DNA from: Solibacteraceae bacterium
GTDB taxonomy: Bacteria > Acidobacteriota > Terriglobia > Bryobacterales > Bryobacteraceae
Assembly (NCBI GenBank): GCA_026984795.1
Contig: JALSRK010000057.1
Location: 1 to 64,000 of the forward strand
DNA length: 64,000 nucleotides
Direction of reading: 5' to 3'
Part shown: in pieces, positions 25,754-34,054 of the stretch
Numbering within the stretch: position 1 is the first letter of the stretch
How the letters are laid out: the number at the start of each line of letters is the position of its first letter
Translations under genes and position numbers: made by a program
The notes under the pieces: generated by a model
What the model was told of the DNA's origin: nothing
The model's input: only the letters and a program-made list of their open reading frames with translations
The model's database searches: none

Positions 25754-26527
25754 TCAGGCCTCCTCGGTGGGGGTCAGGATCCGGTCGGTCGCCACGCGGG
25801 GACGTTCGACCCACGTCGGCCGGTCCGCGTAGCCCAGAGTCTCGGCCACGCGCTGTCCCGCCCGGGGCGGGAACTTCCAGGCCAGGCCGGAGACGTACTG
25901 CGAGAGGGGAAACAGGACGCAATGGGCGATCTTGGTGAAGGGGATCAGAAGCAGGATCAAGTTCCCGGCGAACACGTGCAACAGCATCAGCCACTGGTAG
26001 GCGCGGGGACTCAGCACGGCGTGGGAACAAAGATAGCCGGTGGCGAACGGGACGACGAGCAGCAACGGCCAGACGTACTCCTGCCGTCGGCTCAGCGCCC
26101 GGGCGGCGGAGTGGAACACCCGCCCGGCGAAGAGCCCGAGCCCGGCGGCGACAGCAGCCAGAGTGAGCCAGTCGGCCAGCGCCTGAGGCAGTTCCGCCCA
26201 TGCGAACCCCACGGCGCGCTTCCACAGCAGCACATGGGCGGGCAGGAAGAGGGGAACGAGAAGCAGGCCGGCATGGAAGACGACGGACACGGCGCTGTAG
26301 ATGGGCCGCTTGCGCCAGAGCGAAGAGACCGGGACAAGCCACTTGGCTGTCTGGACGGTCAGGTCGCGCCAGGGGACGATCTTGTCGGCGGAACGGTCCC
26401 AGGCCTCCTTCATGCCCAGGATAGTGAGGACCAGGATGCGCAGCAGCCCGAGGATCATCAAGGAGAAACAAAGGCGGAACAGCGGCCCGCGTGCGAAGTC
26501 GAGCCAGGATTCCAACGACATCGTCAA
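25754..26527 (-). CDS. NarI/DsrM/HmcE-like cytochrome b subunit
   Basis: 257 residues with about five membrane helices. ATG 26527 overlaps the preceding stop (ATGA); ATG 26521 is an alternative. Candidate heme b ligands are the His residues in VVFHAGLL, LPAHVLLW, CSHAVLSP, LLHVFAGN and TKIAHCVLF, matching the nitrate-reductase gamma-subunit pattern. In DsrMK and HmcEF this subunit exchanges electrons between the quinone pool and an HdrD-like iron-sulfur protein, the gene directly upstream here. No nitrate reductase catalytic subunit is in the window. Confidence 0.88.
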   Translation of the reverse strand: MTMSLESWLDFARGPLFRLCFSLMILGLLRILVLTILGMKEAWDRSADKIVPWRDLTVQTAKWLVPVSSLWRKRPIYSAVSVVFHAGLLLVPLFLPAHVLLWKRAVGFAWAELPQALADWLTLAAVAAGLGLFAGRVFHSAARALSRRQEYVWPLLLVVPFATGYLCSHAVLSPRAYQWLMLLHVFAGNLILLLIPFTKIAHCVLFPLSQYVSGLAWKFPPRAGQRVAETLGYADRPTWVERPRVATDRILTPTEEA

Positions 26528-27993
26528 TCTCCTTTCTCATCCCGCGAGGCCGCGCCGGCGGCTTCCGGTTCGGCTCCTCCTTCGGATTCGCCGAAGATGA
26601 TGGCTTTGTAGAGCAGATCGTGCAGCCCGACGATCTCACAATCGACGCCCTGATCCTCCATGAGTTCGCGCAACTGTTTCTTGCAGTTGGCGCACGGGGC
26701 GATGCAGTACTTTGCTCCGGTGGCGCGTATCTGTTCGGCCTTCACCTTGCCGCCCACGGTGGTCCGGTGGGGCCGGATCTCGTCGATGGAGACCGTGCCG
26801 CCCCCGCCGCCGCAGCAGATGTTGTCGCGGCGGTTGGGCGTCATTTCGACATAGTGGCTGCAGAAGGCCCGGATCAGCTCCCGCGGCTGTTCGACGATCC
26901 AGCCGGGTCTCGCAATGTTACAGGGATCGTGGTAGGTGACGGGCTCGGTGATGGCGCCGGGCCTCAGCTTCAGCTTTCCCCGCTTCCAGGCCTGGTAGGT
27001 GTACTCCAGGATGTTGATGACGGGATGCGCCCCGCGGCCCCCGCAGAACGACGGATAGAAGTACTTCGCCGTGCGCGAGGCGTGGCCGCACTCGCCGATG
27101 AGAACCTTCTTGACCTTCAGCCGCTCGGCCTCGGCGTGGATCTTGCCAAGAACCTCTTCCATCACGTGGTCGTTGTAGAAGAGGCCGTAGTTGATGGCGT
27201 CGTAGTATTTCGTGCCGATCGTCCAGGAGTCCCCCGTGGCGCGGAACACCGCCGCGATCCCCATGAGCGTGTCGGCCTCCATCATGTAATCGGAGACGGG
27301 GGCGAGGAAAAGGTACTCGGCGCCCTCCTGGTCGATGGGAAAAGGAATCTCGATCCCTTTCTCTTCGGCCATGTCCTCGCTCAAGAACTCGAGGCTGTCA
27401 ATGAGCGCCGGTAAAGGGATGGCCGATGTGTTCTGCGTCTTGCCGATAAGTTGTTCGCGGGTGCTGACGACGAGGGCTCGAGGAGCGATGCCGATCTCGG
27501 AGAGGATGTAGCGGCCGAGGTGAGTGACCAGGCCGTGGTCGATCCCCATTGGGCACTCGCGGACGCACCGCCGGCACGCCGTGCAGTTCCAGAAGGAATC
27601 GGCCATCTCCTGGATCTGTTCGTCAGTCAGGCCGGGGTCGCCTAGAATGCGTCCCCGAAGGATCCCGGAGAGAGTGAAGTGGCGCCGGTAGACCGAAAGC
27701 AAGAGTTCGGACCGATAGCAGGGCACGTCCTTCGGGTTGCCCGTAGCCAAGTAGATCTGGCAGTGGGTGGTGCAGCGGGAACACTTGGCGCTCACGCGGA
27801 CGTAGTGATCGAGCGCCAGACGGTAGTTGGTGTGTTTCAGGATGGCGGCGAACGTCTGGAGGAAGCGCCGGGGCCGTTCGGCTACGTCGAAGTCTTCCAC
27901 GTGGTAGCGGACAGGAAGGCGTTGCCGCCGGACCACCTCGGGCTTCTTGGGGATCGTGTAAGCCTTGGCGAGTTCTTCCTGGGTCAGTAGCAT
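26524..27993 (-). CDS. HdrD/DsrK/HmcF-like iron-sulfur protein
   Basis: 489 residues, soluble. Two ferredoxin-type Cys sets are seen: C71-x2-C74-x3-C78 with C92, and C137-x2-C140-x2-C143-x3-C147-P. The C-terminal half has CCG-domain features: GECGHASR, HDPCNIAR, then ICCGGGGG, then CANC. The second CCG motif is complete and the first looks partial. In heterodisulfide reductase this module binds the catalytic cluster that cleaves disulfides; in DsrK it acts on the DsrC trisulfide. No DsrC-like gene is seen here, so the thiol/disulfide substrate is unknown. It is the first gene of the operon, with a promoter at 28021-28049. Confidence 0.9.
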   Translation of the reverse strand: MLLTQEELAKAYTIPKKPEVVRRQRLPVRYHVEDFDVAERPRRFLQTFAAILKHTNYRLALDHYVRVSAKCSRCTTHCQIYLATGNPKDVPCYRSELLLSVYRRHFTLSGILRGRILGDPGLTDEQIQEMADSFWNCTACRRCVRECPMGIDHGLVTHLGRYILSEIGIAPRALVVSTREQLIGKTQNTSAIPLPALIDSLEFLSEDMAEEKGIEIPFPIDQEGAEYLFLAPVSDYMMEADTLMGIAAVFRATGDSWTIGTKYYDAINYGLFYNDHVMEEVLGKIHAEAERLKVKKVLIGECGHASRTAKYFYPSFCGGRGAHPVINILEYTYQAWKRGKLKLRPGAITEPVTYHDPCNIARPGWIVEQPRELIRAFCSHYVEMTPNRRDNICCGGGGGTVSIDEIRPHRTTVGGKVKAEQIRATGAKYCIAPCANCKKQLRELMEDQGVDCEIVGLHDLLYKAIIFGESEGGAEPEAAGAASRDEKGD

Positions 27994-28020
27994 ATCAAGA
28001 TAATCATCCCTGATACTCCT

Positions 28021-28049
28021 ATTCTAGCTCGTGCCGGCGCCTCCGTCAC
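28021..28049 (-). promoter_or_regulatory. Promoter of the HdrD-NarI-ferredoxin-NrfD operon
   Basis: On the minus strand, GTGACG (28044-28049) and TAGAAT (28021-28026) lie 17 bases apart, 27 bases before ATG 27993. Confidence 0.45.
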
Positions 28050-28153
28050 CCAAATATTACGCGGAAGTCTGGTTTGGTTTCGACGACTAAGTTGGTATAT
28101 TTACTCAGACCATTCCTCGAAGCCGCTGAGCGTTTTCGTACAGCCGGCCACGT

Positions 28154-28159
28154 TATACT
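28154..28159 (+). promoter_or_regulatory. -10 element for the CbcL-like gene
   Basis: TATACT lies 83 bases before ATG 28243. The -35 region is weak (TTTTCG at 28133), so an activator may be needed. The surrounding divergent interval (27994-28242) is A+T-richer than its neighbours. Confidence 0.35.
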
Positions 28160-28242
28160 GAGAACTTCATTCGCCGCGGCGGCGAGTAAGCTCGCTGCCT
28201 CTGGCGCCCAAGCTCGGCCCGCTCGCAGGAAGGGAATTCACC

Positions 28243-30789
28243 ATGCCGACCGATTCCCCGCTCAACCGCTTCTGGCCGGCGGTCCGAGGCGCTGCATTGG
28301 TGGCTGTGGTGGCGCTCCGGGTCAGTGCTCAACACCAGCCGGTCACGCTTTACGACAAAGACTTCAACGAAATCAATCCGATGACGGGTGAGAACGCCGA
28401 CGCGCCGTTCAGCCCGAAGAATACCTGCGGCACCTGCCACGACTACGACACGATCACCTCCAGCTATCACTTTCAGATGGGCTGGGACAAGATCTCGGAC
28501 GACTTCGGCAAGGAGCACGGCCGGCCGTGGGATCTCTCCGACGGCTTTATGGGCCGCTGGTATCCGTACGCCTACCGCCAGTTGGCCAAGAAGAAGAACT
28601 CCTATCCGGAGGAGATCGACCTGACGGTATACGATTTCGTCGGCTTCTCCCGCAGCGGCCCGGACCAGCCCCCCTGCGGCGCCTGCCACCCCGGGGGCGG
28701 CGGCCTCGAATACGACCGGGACGGCGAACGTTACGACGAACGCCTGCGGGAGCATCCGGAGCTCCGTGATTCCCTCGACGGCGATTACTACCGCAGCCGG
28801 TGGGACGCGAGCGGCGTAGTCGAGGCGGACTGTTTCATCTGCCACTGGCCCCGCTACGATTTCAGCGAACGCGTCCGGCAACTGGAAATGGGCAACTATC
28901 AGTGGGCCGTGGTCGCGGCCACCGGGCTGGGCATCGTCGAGGGTTCGGTGGTTGACGGCGAGCGGCCCAAAGTCATTTACAACCGGCGATTCTTCAATGA
29001 AGACGGCACTCTGACGCCGCCGGTCTCCTGGCCGCCCCCGGGCGAGAACTGCGTCTTTTGCCACGGCACCTCCGACGTCAAGAAACGGGGGTTCTCCTGG
29101 AAGGACATCCGCAACCCGGACATCCACCAGCAGCAGGAGATGGCCTGCGTGGCTTGCCACACCGCCGGTCTGGACCACCAGATCACCAAGGGCGACGACT
29201 CTGTCTCGACGGTCGCCGACAACCTGGACAACACGATGATGGGCTGCCGCGACTGCCACCAGAGCGGCTATCACGGCGCTTCGATCCCCCGCCACCGCAG
29301 CGTCCGGCCCGGACACGTTGAGACCATCGCTTGCGAAACGTGCCACATTCCGAAACTCCACCGGGCGGCGGCGCTGTGGATGGAGACAACAACGGGCGAG
29401 CTGGTGTTCGCGACGAATCCACCGACGGCCAAGGAGTTCGGCGAACACGCCGAGTGGGAGCCCGTCTACGACCGCCGCGACGGCGGCCGCATCTACCCGG
29501 TCAACGAAGTTTTCACGTCCTGGTGGGGGAACCTCGATGAAGACGGCATCGTGTACCCGCTCTTCTTGAGGGAGCAGAGGGCAGCGTGGGAACGGTTCTC
29601 TACGGCCGTCAGCGACGACAACGGCGACGGAAAGCCCGAAGTGAACCGCCGGGAAGAGATGGTGGCCGGACTCCGGGCGCTCTCGGAGACTTTGCGGGGC
29701 AACCGGCGTTTCCGGCGGATCCATCCGGTGTTCCTCAAAGGCCGCGCGGCCTGGCACCTCGATGAGAACGGCCGCCTGGCCCGCCTCGACTACGATGTGA
29801 AGGGCCTGACGAGCGTGACGTTTTCGATCACCCACATTGTGGCTCCTGCGCGCCTGGCTCTGGGCGCAGGAGGCTGCCGCGACTGCCATGCCAGCAACGC
29901 CCGGTTCTTCACCGGACCGCGAATCGTGGATCCTTACGGCGAGACCGGTCAGCCGGTGACAGAACCCAACGGAGAAAGCATCGGCTGTGAACTGTGGGCC
30001 TTCTCCATCAACGCCCTGCATCAACGGATTCTGAGTCCGGCGGTGAGCCTAGGGATCATCATGGTGATCTTCCTGATCGTCGTCCACTACCACAGCTACG
30101 GGCCGAAACGAATCCCCTTCGAACCGTTCAGCCAGGAGATTCAGCGCTTCACGCTGCTCGAGCGGTTCATCCATCTGTTCCGTCTGATCGCCTTTGTCGT
30201 GCTGGCGGTGACGGGAGTGATCATGGCCTTCAACTCGACGCCGTGGCAGGAGCTCTTCTTCCGCTCGCCCCAGCAGATGCTGGAGTTTCACATCGGTTTC
30301 GGCATCGTGTTCATCATCACCACCGTGATGGGCATCGTCGTCTGGTTTCGCGACGCGCTCTTTGCCGACTACGACAAGAAATGGGTGCGGATCATCGGCG
30401 GCTACCTCGGCTACAAGGGCAGCGTCCCGGCGGGGCGGTTCAACGCCGGCCAGAAGATGTTCTACTGGTACACGGCCTTCTTTGGCCTGGTAATGGGCGT
30501 CACCGGTGTGGCGCTGATCTACAAGAGGGCCTTCAACCTCGCCGACGTCTGCTTGACGGCGACCGTTCACAATCTGTTCGGTTTCATCCTGATCGCGGGG
30601 GTGCTGGCGCACGCCTACCTGGGAACCATCGCCAACCCGGGCACCTGGCGGGTCCTGGTGGACGGCTATGTAACGAAAGCGTGGGCCCGGCACCACCATC
30701 CTTACTGGTACCGGGAGCTAGTCGAGCAAGGCAAGATCCGCGACGAGGAAGCCGACCCGGCCGGCGGGGGCCACCCGAGAGACGTTTGA
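28243..30789 (+). CDS. CbcL-like octaheme cytochrome c fused to FdnI-type cytochrome b
   Basis: 848 residues. ATG 28243 follows AGGAAGGGA. A signal segment (~15-30) leads into a periplasmic domain with eight CxxCH heme sites between residues 62 and ~550 (CGTCH, CGACH, CFICH, CVFCH, CVACH, CRDCH, CETCH, CRDCH). A first helix near 590 (LGIIMVIFLIVVHYH) starts the membrane part. A diheme cytochrome b of the formate-dehydrogenase gamma type follows (LLERFIHLFRLIAFVVLAVTG, FHIGFGIVF, TVHNLFGFILIAG). This order matches Geobacter CbcL, an inner-membrane quinol oxidase needed for low-potential extracellular respiration. Divergent from the Hmc-like operon, it probably shares its regulation and electron pool. 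Confidence 0.9.
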   Translation: MPTDSPLNRFWPAVRGAALVAVVALRVSAQHQPVTLYDKDFNEINPMTGENADAPFSPKNTCGTCHDYDTITSSYHFQMGWDKISDDFGKEHGRPWDLSDGFMGRWYPYAYRQLAKKKNSYPEEIDLTVYDFVGFSRSGPDQPPCGACHPGGGGLEYDRDGERYDERLREHPELRDSLDGDYYRSRWDASGVVEADCFICHWPRYDFSERVRQLEMGNYQWAVVAATGLGIVEGSVVDGERPKVIYNRRFFNEDGTLTPPVSWPPPGENCVFCHGTSDVKKRGFSWKDIRNPDIHQQQEMACVACHTAGLDHQITKGDDSVSTVADNLDNTMMGCRDCHQSGYHGASIPRHRSVRPGHVETIACETCHIPKLHRAAALWMETTTGELVFATNPPTAKEFGEHAEWEPVYDRRDGGRIYPVNEVFTSWWGNLDEDGIVYPLFLREQRAAWERFSTAVSDDNGDGKPEVNRREEMVAGLRALSETLRGNRRFRRIHPVFLKGRAAWHLDENGRLARLDYDVKGLTSVTFSITHIVAPARLALGAGGCRDCHASNARFFTGPRIVDPYGETGQPVTEPNGESIGCELWAFSINALHQRILSPAVSLGIIMVIFLIVVHYHSYGPKRIPFEPFSQEIQRFTLLERFIHLFRLIAFVVLAVTGVIMAFNSTPWQELFFRSPQQMLEFHIGFGIVFIITTVMGIVVWFRDALFADYDKKWVRIIGGYLGYKGSVPAGRFNAGQKMFYWYTAFFGLVMGVTGVALIYKRAFNLADVCLTATVHNLFGFILIAGVLAHAYLGTIANPGTWRVLVDGYVTKAWARHHHPYWYRELVEQGKIRDEEADPAGGGHPRDV

Positions 30790-30797
30790 CGGGGATC

Positions 30798-31802
30798 TCA
30801 CCCGGACAGGAACTGCCCGATGTAGCGAAAGGCCACGCCGGCGACCAAGACACCGAGCAGGAGGCGAATCCAGAGCTCGGGCAGGTATTTTTGCAGGCGG
30901 GCCCCAACGAACGTCCCCGCCAGGCCGCCGATGCCGAAAAGTCCGCCCAGCATCCAGTCGGGCCGGACGGCGAGCCCCGTAGAAACCGGCAGATGGGCCA
31001 GGTACTCGTAAACGCCCACGCCGGCGATGGAAGTGACGAAGCTGCCGAACAGCGTGGCGCCGGCGATGGTGTACACGGGCAAGCGCAACACCGAAACAAT
31101 GAACGGGGCGATGATGGCCCCGCCGCCGATGCCGTAGATTCCGCCGACGATCCCCACCACGAACGCCAGCCCGAGCAGCACCGGCACGGAGAACGAAAAG
31201 GTCTCGCCCCAGAACTCGTATTCCACCGTGCGCCAGGTGATGCGCTTGGTGCGCACGCGGGCCTCCGGAGGAAGCCGGCGCCGGAACTTGTCGCGGATCG
31301 GATCGGCGACGCTCCCGCGACTCGCCACCCGCCGGTACCATTGGCTCAGGATGCGCCAGCCGAGCCAGAGCAGAACCAGCCCGACGAAGAACTTCGCCGA
31401 GCGGGCGTCGGGCATGTATTTGACCCGGACGAGGGCGCCGATGAAGATGCCCGGCAGGGTGCCCAGCAGCGTCGTGCCGGCGATGGGCCAGGCCATCCGG
31501 CCCTCCCGAATGTACTGGGAAACGCCGCCCGGAATGGCCACGATATTGTAGAGCAGGTTCGTTGCGCTGACGGCGGGACTGGTGAAGCCCAGCACGCTCA
31601 TCTGGAAGGGCAAGAGCAGAAATGCGCCTGAAACGCCGGCCGAGGAGACAACCGTCGCGATCCCGAAAGCCACCAGTGGCGGCAGGAGCGGGTTGCACTC
31701 CACTCCCGAGATTGGAAAATGCACATCCCAGTGTACAACCTCGTCCCGGAGCGGCTCCCGGGCGGCCGATTTCAGTTGACGCGCCAAGGCCGGCTCCTGC
31801 AT
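30798..31802 (-). CDS. TauE/SafE-family membrane transporter
   Basis: 334 residues from ATG 31802; a later GTG near residue 27 is possible. About eight helices in two halves, each with the family pattern (PLVAFGIATVVSSAGVSGAFLLLPF and GLAFVVGIVGGIYGIGGGAIIAP). A charged cytoplasmic loop joins them (RDKFRRRLPPEARVRTKR). Members export sulfite, sulfoacetate or other small organic anions. The stop lies eight bases from the convergent CbcL-like gene. Its start is only 22 bases from the divergent SDR gene. A link to sulfur chemistry of the neighbouring HdrD-like system is tempting but unproven. Confidence 0.85.
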   Translation of the reverse strand: MQEPALARQLKSAAREPLRDEVVHWDVHFPISGVECNPLLPPLVAFGIATVVSSAGVSGAFLLLPFQMSVLGFTSPAVSATNLLYNIVAIPGGVSQYIREGRMAWPIAGTTLLGTLPGIFIGALVRVKYMPDARSAKFFVGLVLLWLGWRILSQWYRRVASRGSVADPIRDKFRRRLPPEARVRTKRITWRTVEYEFWGETFSFSVPVLLGLAFVVGIVGGIYGIGGGAIIAPFIVSVLRLPVYTIAGATLFGSFVTSIAGVGVYEYLAHLPVSTGLAVRPDWMLGGLFGIGGLAGTFVGARLQKYLPELWIRLLLGVLVAGVAFRYIGQFLSG

Positions 31803-31824
31803 CTTGTGGGGGGAGGCCCCTCGA

Positions 31825-32646
31825 TTGTCTGTCTGGGAACAGAAGAACGTACTGATCACCGGCGCCGGACGAGGCATCGGCAAGCGCCTGGCCATCGGCT
31901 TCGCCGCCAAGGGGGCGCGGGTGGGGCTTCTCGCCCGGAGCAAGGCGGAGCTCGATCTGACGCACATGGAGATCGAACAGGCAGGCGGGCGGGCGATCCG
32001 CCTTCGGGCCGACGTCGCCAATTACGCCCAACTGCGGGCTGCGGTGGACCGCTTCCGGACCCGCTTCGGCGAGGTGGACGTGGCCGTGTGCGCGGCGGCG
32101 GTGGTCGGGCCGATCGGCGCCTTCTGGGAGAGTTCGCCGAAGGCCTGGGACGCGGCGATCCAGACGAACCTGCTCGGGGTGTGCCACACCTGCCGGGCTG
32201 TCCTGCCGTCGATGGTGGCGCGCCGGCGGGGAAAGATCCTCGTGCTCGCTTGCGCCGGCGCAATCCGGCCTCAGCCGGGCTTTTCCGCTTATGCGGCCTC
32301 CAAGACGGCTGTCGTCCGACTGGTGGAAACGGTCGCCGAGGAAGTCCGGGACTACAACGTCCAGATCAATTGTCTCCATCCGGGGCCGACCTATACTCAC
32401 ATGACGGACGTGATCCTGCGGGCGGGCTCGAAAGTCGGGGCGAAGGAGCGCGAGGAGGCCGAGCGGCTGCGCTCGACCGGCGGTACGACGCCCGACAAGC
32501 AGATCGAGCTGGCGCTGTTCCTGGCTTCCGAGGAGGCCAACCACATCAGTGGCAAGCTGATTCACATCCGCGACGATTGGCGGCGCCTGCGCGACGGCCA
32601 GATTGACTCGGAGCTGCTGACGCTCCGCCGGGTCCGCCGGCGGTGA
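31825..32646 (+). CDS. Short-chain dehydrogenase/reductase
   Basis: 273 residues from TTG 31825, chosen because GGGAGG lies about ten bases upstream and the fold begins directly after it; TTG 31804 is in frame but probably too early. The cofactor motif is VLITGAGRGIGKRL (TGxxxGxG), followed by the strand-4 block AVCAAAVVG in place of NNAG. The catalytic Tyr-Lys is in YAASKTA, with an Ala-rich strand (LACAGAI) where the catalytic Ser is usual, so that residue appears missing or shifted. The insert TTPDKQIELALFLAS and the ending fit classical SDRs. The substrate is unknown. Confidence 0.85.
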   Translation: MSVWEQKNVLITGAGRGIGKRLAIGFAAKGARVGLLARSKAELDLTHMEIEQAGGRAIRLRADVANYAQLRAAVDRFRTRFGEVDVAVCAAAVVGPIGAFWESSPKAWDAAIQTNLLGVCHTCRAVLPSMVARRRGKILVLACAGAIRPQPGFSAYAASKTAVVRLVETVAEEVRDYNVQINCLHPGPTYTHMTDVILRAGSKVGAKEREEAERLRSTGGTTPDKQIELALFLASEEANHISGKLIHIRDDWRRLRDGQIDSELLTLRRVRRR

Positions 32647-32695
32647 CCGGCCGAGCCCCGCCGCTGTTGTATGATGAGGCCAGTTGGAGATGACG

Positions 32696-33517
32696 ATGAA
32701 GCTGGTTCGTATTCTTCTGGTATCGTTCCTCGCTCTCACCACGGCGGTTTCTCTGCCGGCGCAGCGGCGCCAGCGGGAAAAGAAGAAGCTCCTGGCCATC
32801 GGACAAGCGAAAGGCTACCAGCACGACGCCACTTCCTATGGGCTGGCCACGATCTGGAAGATCGGCCAGGACTCGGGCGTCTATGACACCTACATCCGGA
32901 CGGACACGGAGCTGCTGACCAAGGAAAAGCTCGGCAAGAACGCCAAGAACCTCGACTATTTCGATGCTGTCCTTTTCTATACGTCCGGGGAACTGGACAT
33001 GGACGAGCAGCAGAAGCAGGATTTCCTCTCCTTCATCCGGGACGACGGCAAAGGCTTCATTGCGGTGCACTCGGCCGCCGACACCTTTTACCAATGGCCG
33101 GAGTATGGCGAGCTGGTCGGCGGCTATTTCGACGGCCACCCCTGGCAGCGTTTCGACGCGCCCATCATCGTCGAGGACCGGGAGTTCCCCGCCACGAAAC
33201 ACTTTCCCAAACGGTTCGTGATCTTCGACGAGATCTACCAGTTCAAGAACTTCTCCCGGGACAAGGTGCGGGTGCTGATGCGGCTCGATGAAACCAAGCT
33301 CGACATGACGAAAAAGGGCATCCACCGCACCGACGGCGATTTCGCTGTCACGTGGGTTCACCGGTACGGCAAAGGCCGCGTTTTCTATACCAGCTTCGGG
33401 CACACGCAAAGCGCCTGGGACCGCCCGGACATCCAGAAGATGTTCCTGGAAGCGATCAAGTGGTGCATGGGGCTGACCGAGGGCGACGCCACCCCCAGGC
33501 CCCGGCCCACTCAGTAG
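32696..33517 (+). CDS. Exported ThuA-domain protein
   Basis: 273 residues. ATG 32696 is preferred over the in-frame ATG 32690 and TTG 32684 because GGAG sits six bases upstream. A signal peptide (MKLVRILLVSFLALTTAVSLPA) is followed by a glutamine-amidotransferase-like fold: KKLLAIGQAKGYQHDA, FDAVLFYTSGEL, GFIAVHSAADTFY, and the late VTWVHRYGKGRVFYTSFGHT. ThuA proteins are linked to trehalose or disaccharide use and are often exported beside Gfo/Idh/MocA enzymes. No such gene adjoins it here. A TATGAT lies upstream near 32670. Confidence 0.87.
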   Translation: MKLVRILLVSFLALTTAVSLPAQRRQREKKKLLAIGQAKGYQHDATSYGLATIWKIGQDSGVYDTYIRTDTELLTKEKLGKNAKNLDYFDAVLFYTSGELDMDEQQKQDFLSFIRDDGKGFIAVHSAADTFYQWPEYGELVGGYFDGHPWQRFDAPIIVEDREFPATKHFPKRFVIFDEIYQFKNFSRDKVRVLMRLDETKLDMTKKGIHRTDGDFAVTWVHRYGKGRVFYTSFGHTQSAWDRPDIQKMFLEAIKWCMGLTEGDATPRPRPTQ

Positions 33518-33586
33518 CGGGCGGCGATCATCCCGCGAGCCGGGCCGCGGAAACGCCGGCGCCGGCCCGGGGAGGGCCGCGACCGC

Positions 33587-33937
33587 TCAGCAGGTGAGAT
33601 GGAGGACCGCATTGGAACCCTCGGGATCTTCTTTCAAGAGGCGGATGGCCTCGGGGGTGGTGACGACGACCAGTTCGACTCCGCGACGCTGAGCCTCTCG
33701 CTTGACGTTCTCGTGGACCGGCAAGGCTCCCAAGGCCCCTGTCCCGATCACCAGCCGGCGGCAGTCCCAGGGGATCTCCTCGTCGGCGCTCAGCGGGGTG
33801 TGCCCGTACTGCTCCCGGTACTTCTTCGACAGCTTTTTCTGCCGCTTGCGAACCTTCCCCGCCTCGATGATGAGATCGTGATGGTAGGTCTCGCCGTCGA
33901 TCGTGATCGACCCGAACTGATAGTCCCCAAACTCCAT
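33587..33937 (-). CDS. Mth938-like domain protein (DUF498)
   Basis: 116 residues. ATG 33937 has a strong ribosome-binding site (GGAGGAGG) and a TATAAT (minus strand, 33954-33959) upstream. The fold pattern fits the Mth938/NDUFAF3 family: FGSITIDGETYHHDLII, CRRLVIGTGALGALPV, and VELVVVTTPEAIRLL. Members are small cytoplasmic proteins of unclear function; the mitochondrial relative assists complex I assembly. A charged loop (KVRKRQKKLSKKYREQYG) is a common insert. It stands alone, in the opposite direction to the genes around it. Confidence 0.85.
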   Translation of the reverse strand: MEFGDYQFGSITIDGETYHHDLIIEAGKVRKRQKKLSKKYREQYGHTPLSADEEIPWDCRRLVIGTGALGALPVHENVKREAQRRGVELVVVTTPEAIRLLKEDPEGSNAVLHLTC

Positions 33938-34054
33938 CGCCTCCTCCGGAATGTATTATATGCCCATTTCGGATAAGGACAACCGAAATATCGGGCCGGC
34001 CGCCGGCCTCCACGAGGGGGGGTAAGATGAACAGGTAGGAGGAGGGGATCACCG

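Noticed and set aside
20765-27993. Calling the locus a dissimilatory sulfite-reduction (Dsr) operon
   Set aside because: DsrAB, DsrC and DsrN are not in the window; only the DsrMKOP-like membrane parts are shared, and these also occur in Hmc-type complexes.
28153-30024. Long open frame on the minus strand opposite the octaheme cytochrome
   Set aside because: Shadow of the cytochrome gene, whose eight CxxCH motifs and ribosome-binding site are unambiguous.
31803-32799. N-terminal extension of the TauE-like protein from earlier in-frame starts
   Set aside because: The extension is Arg/Pro-rich, lies opposite the SDR gene and lacks homology; ATG 31802 gives a normal-length transporter.
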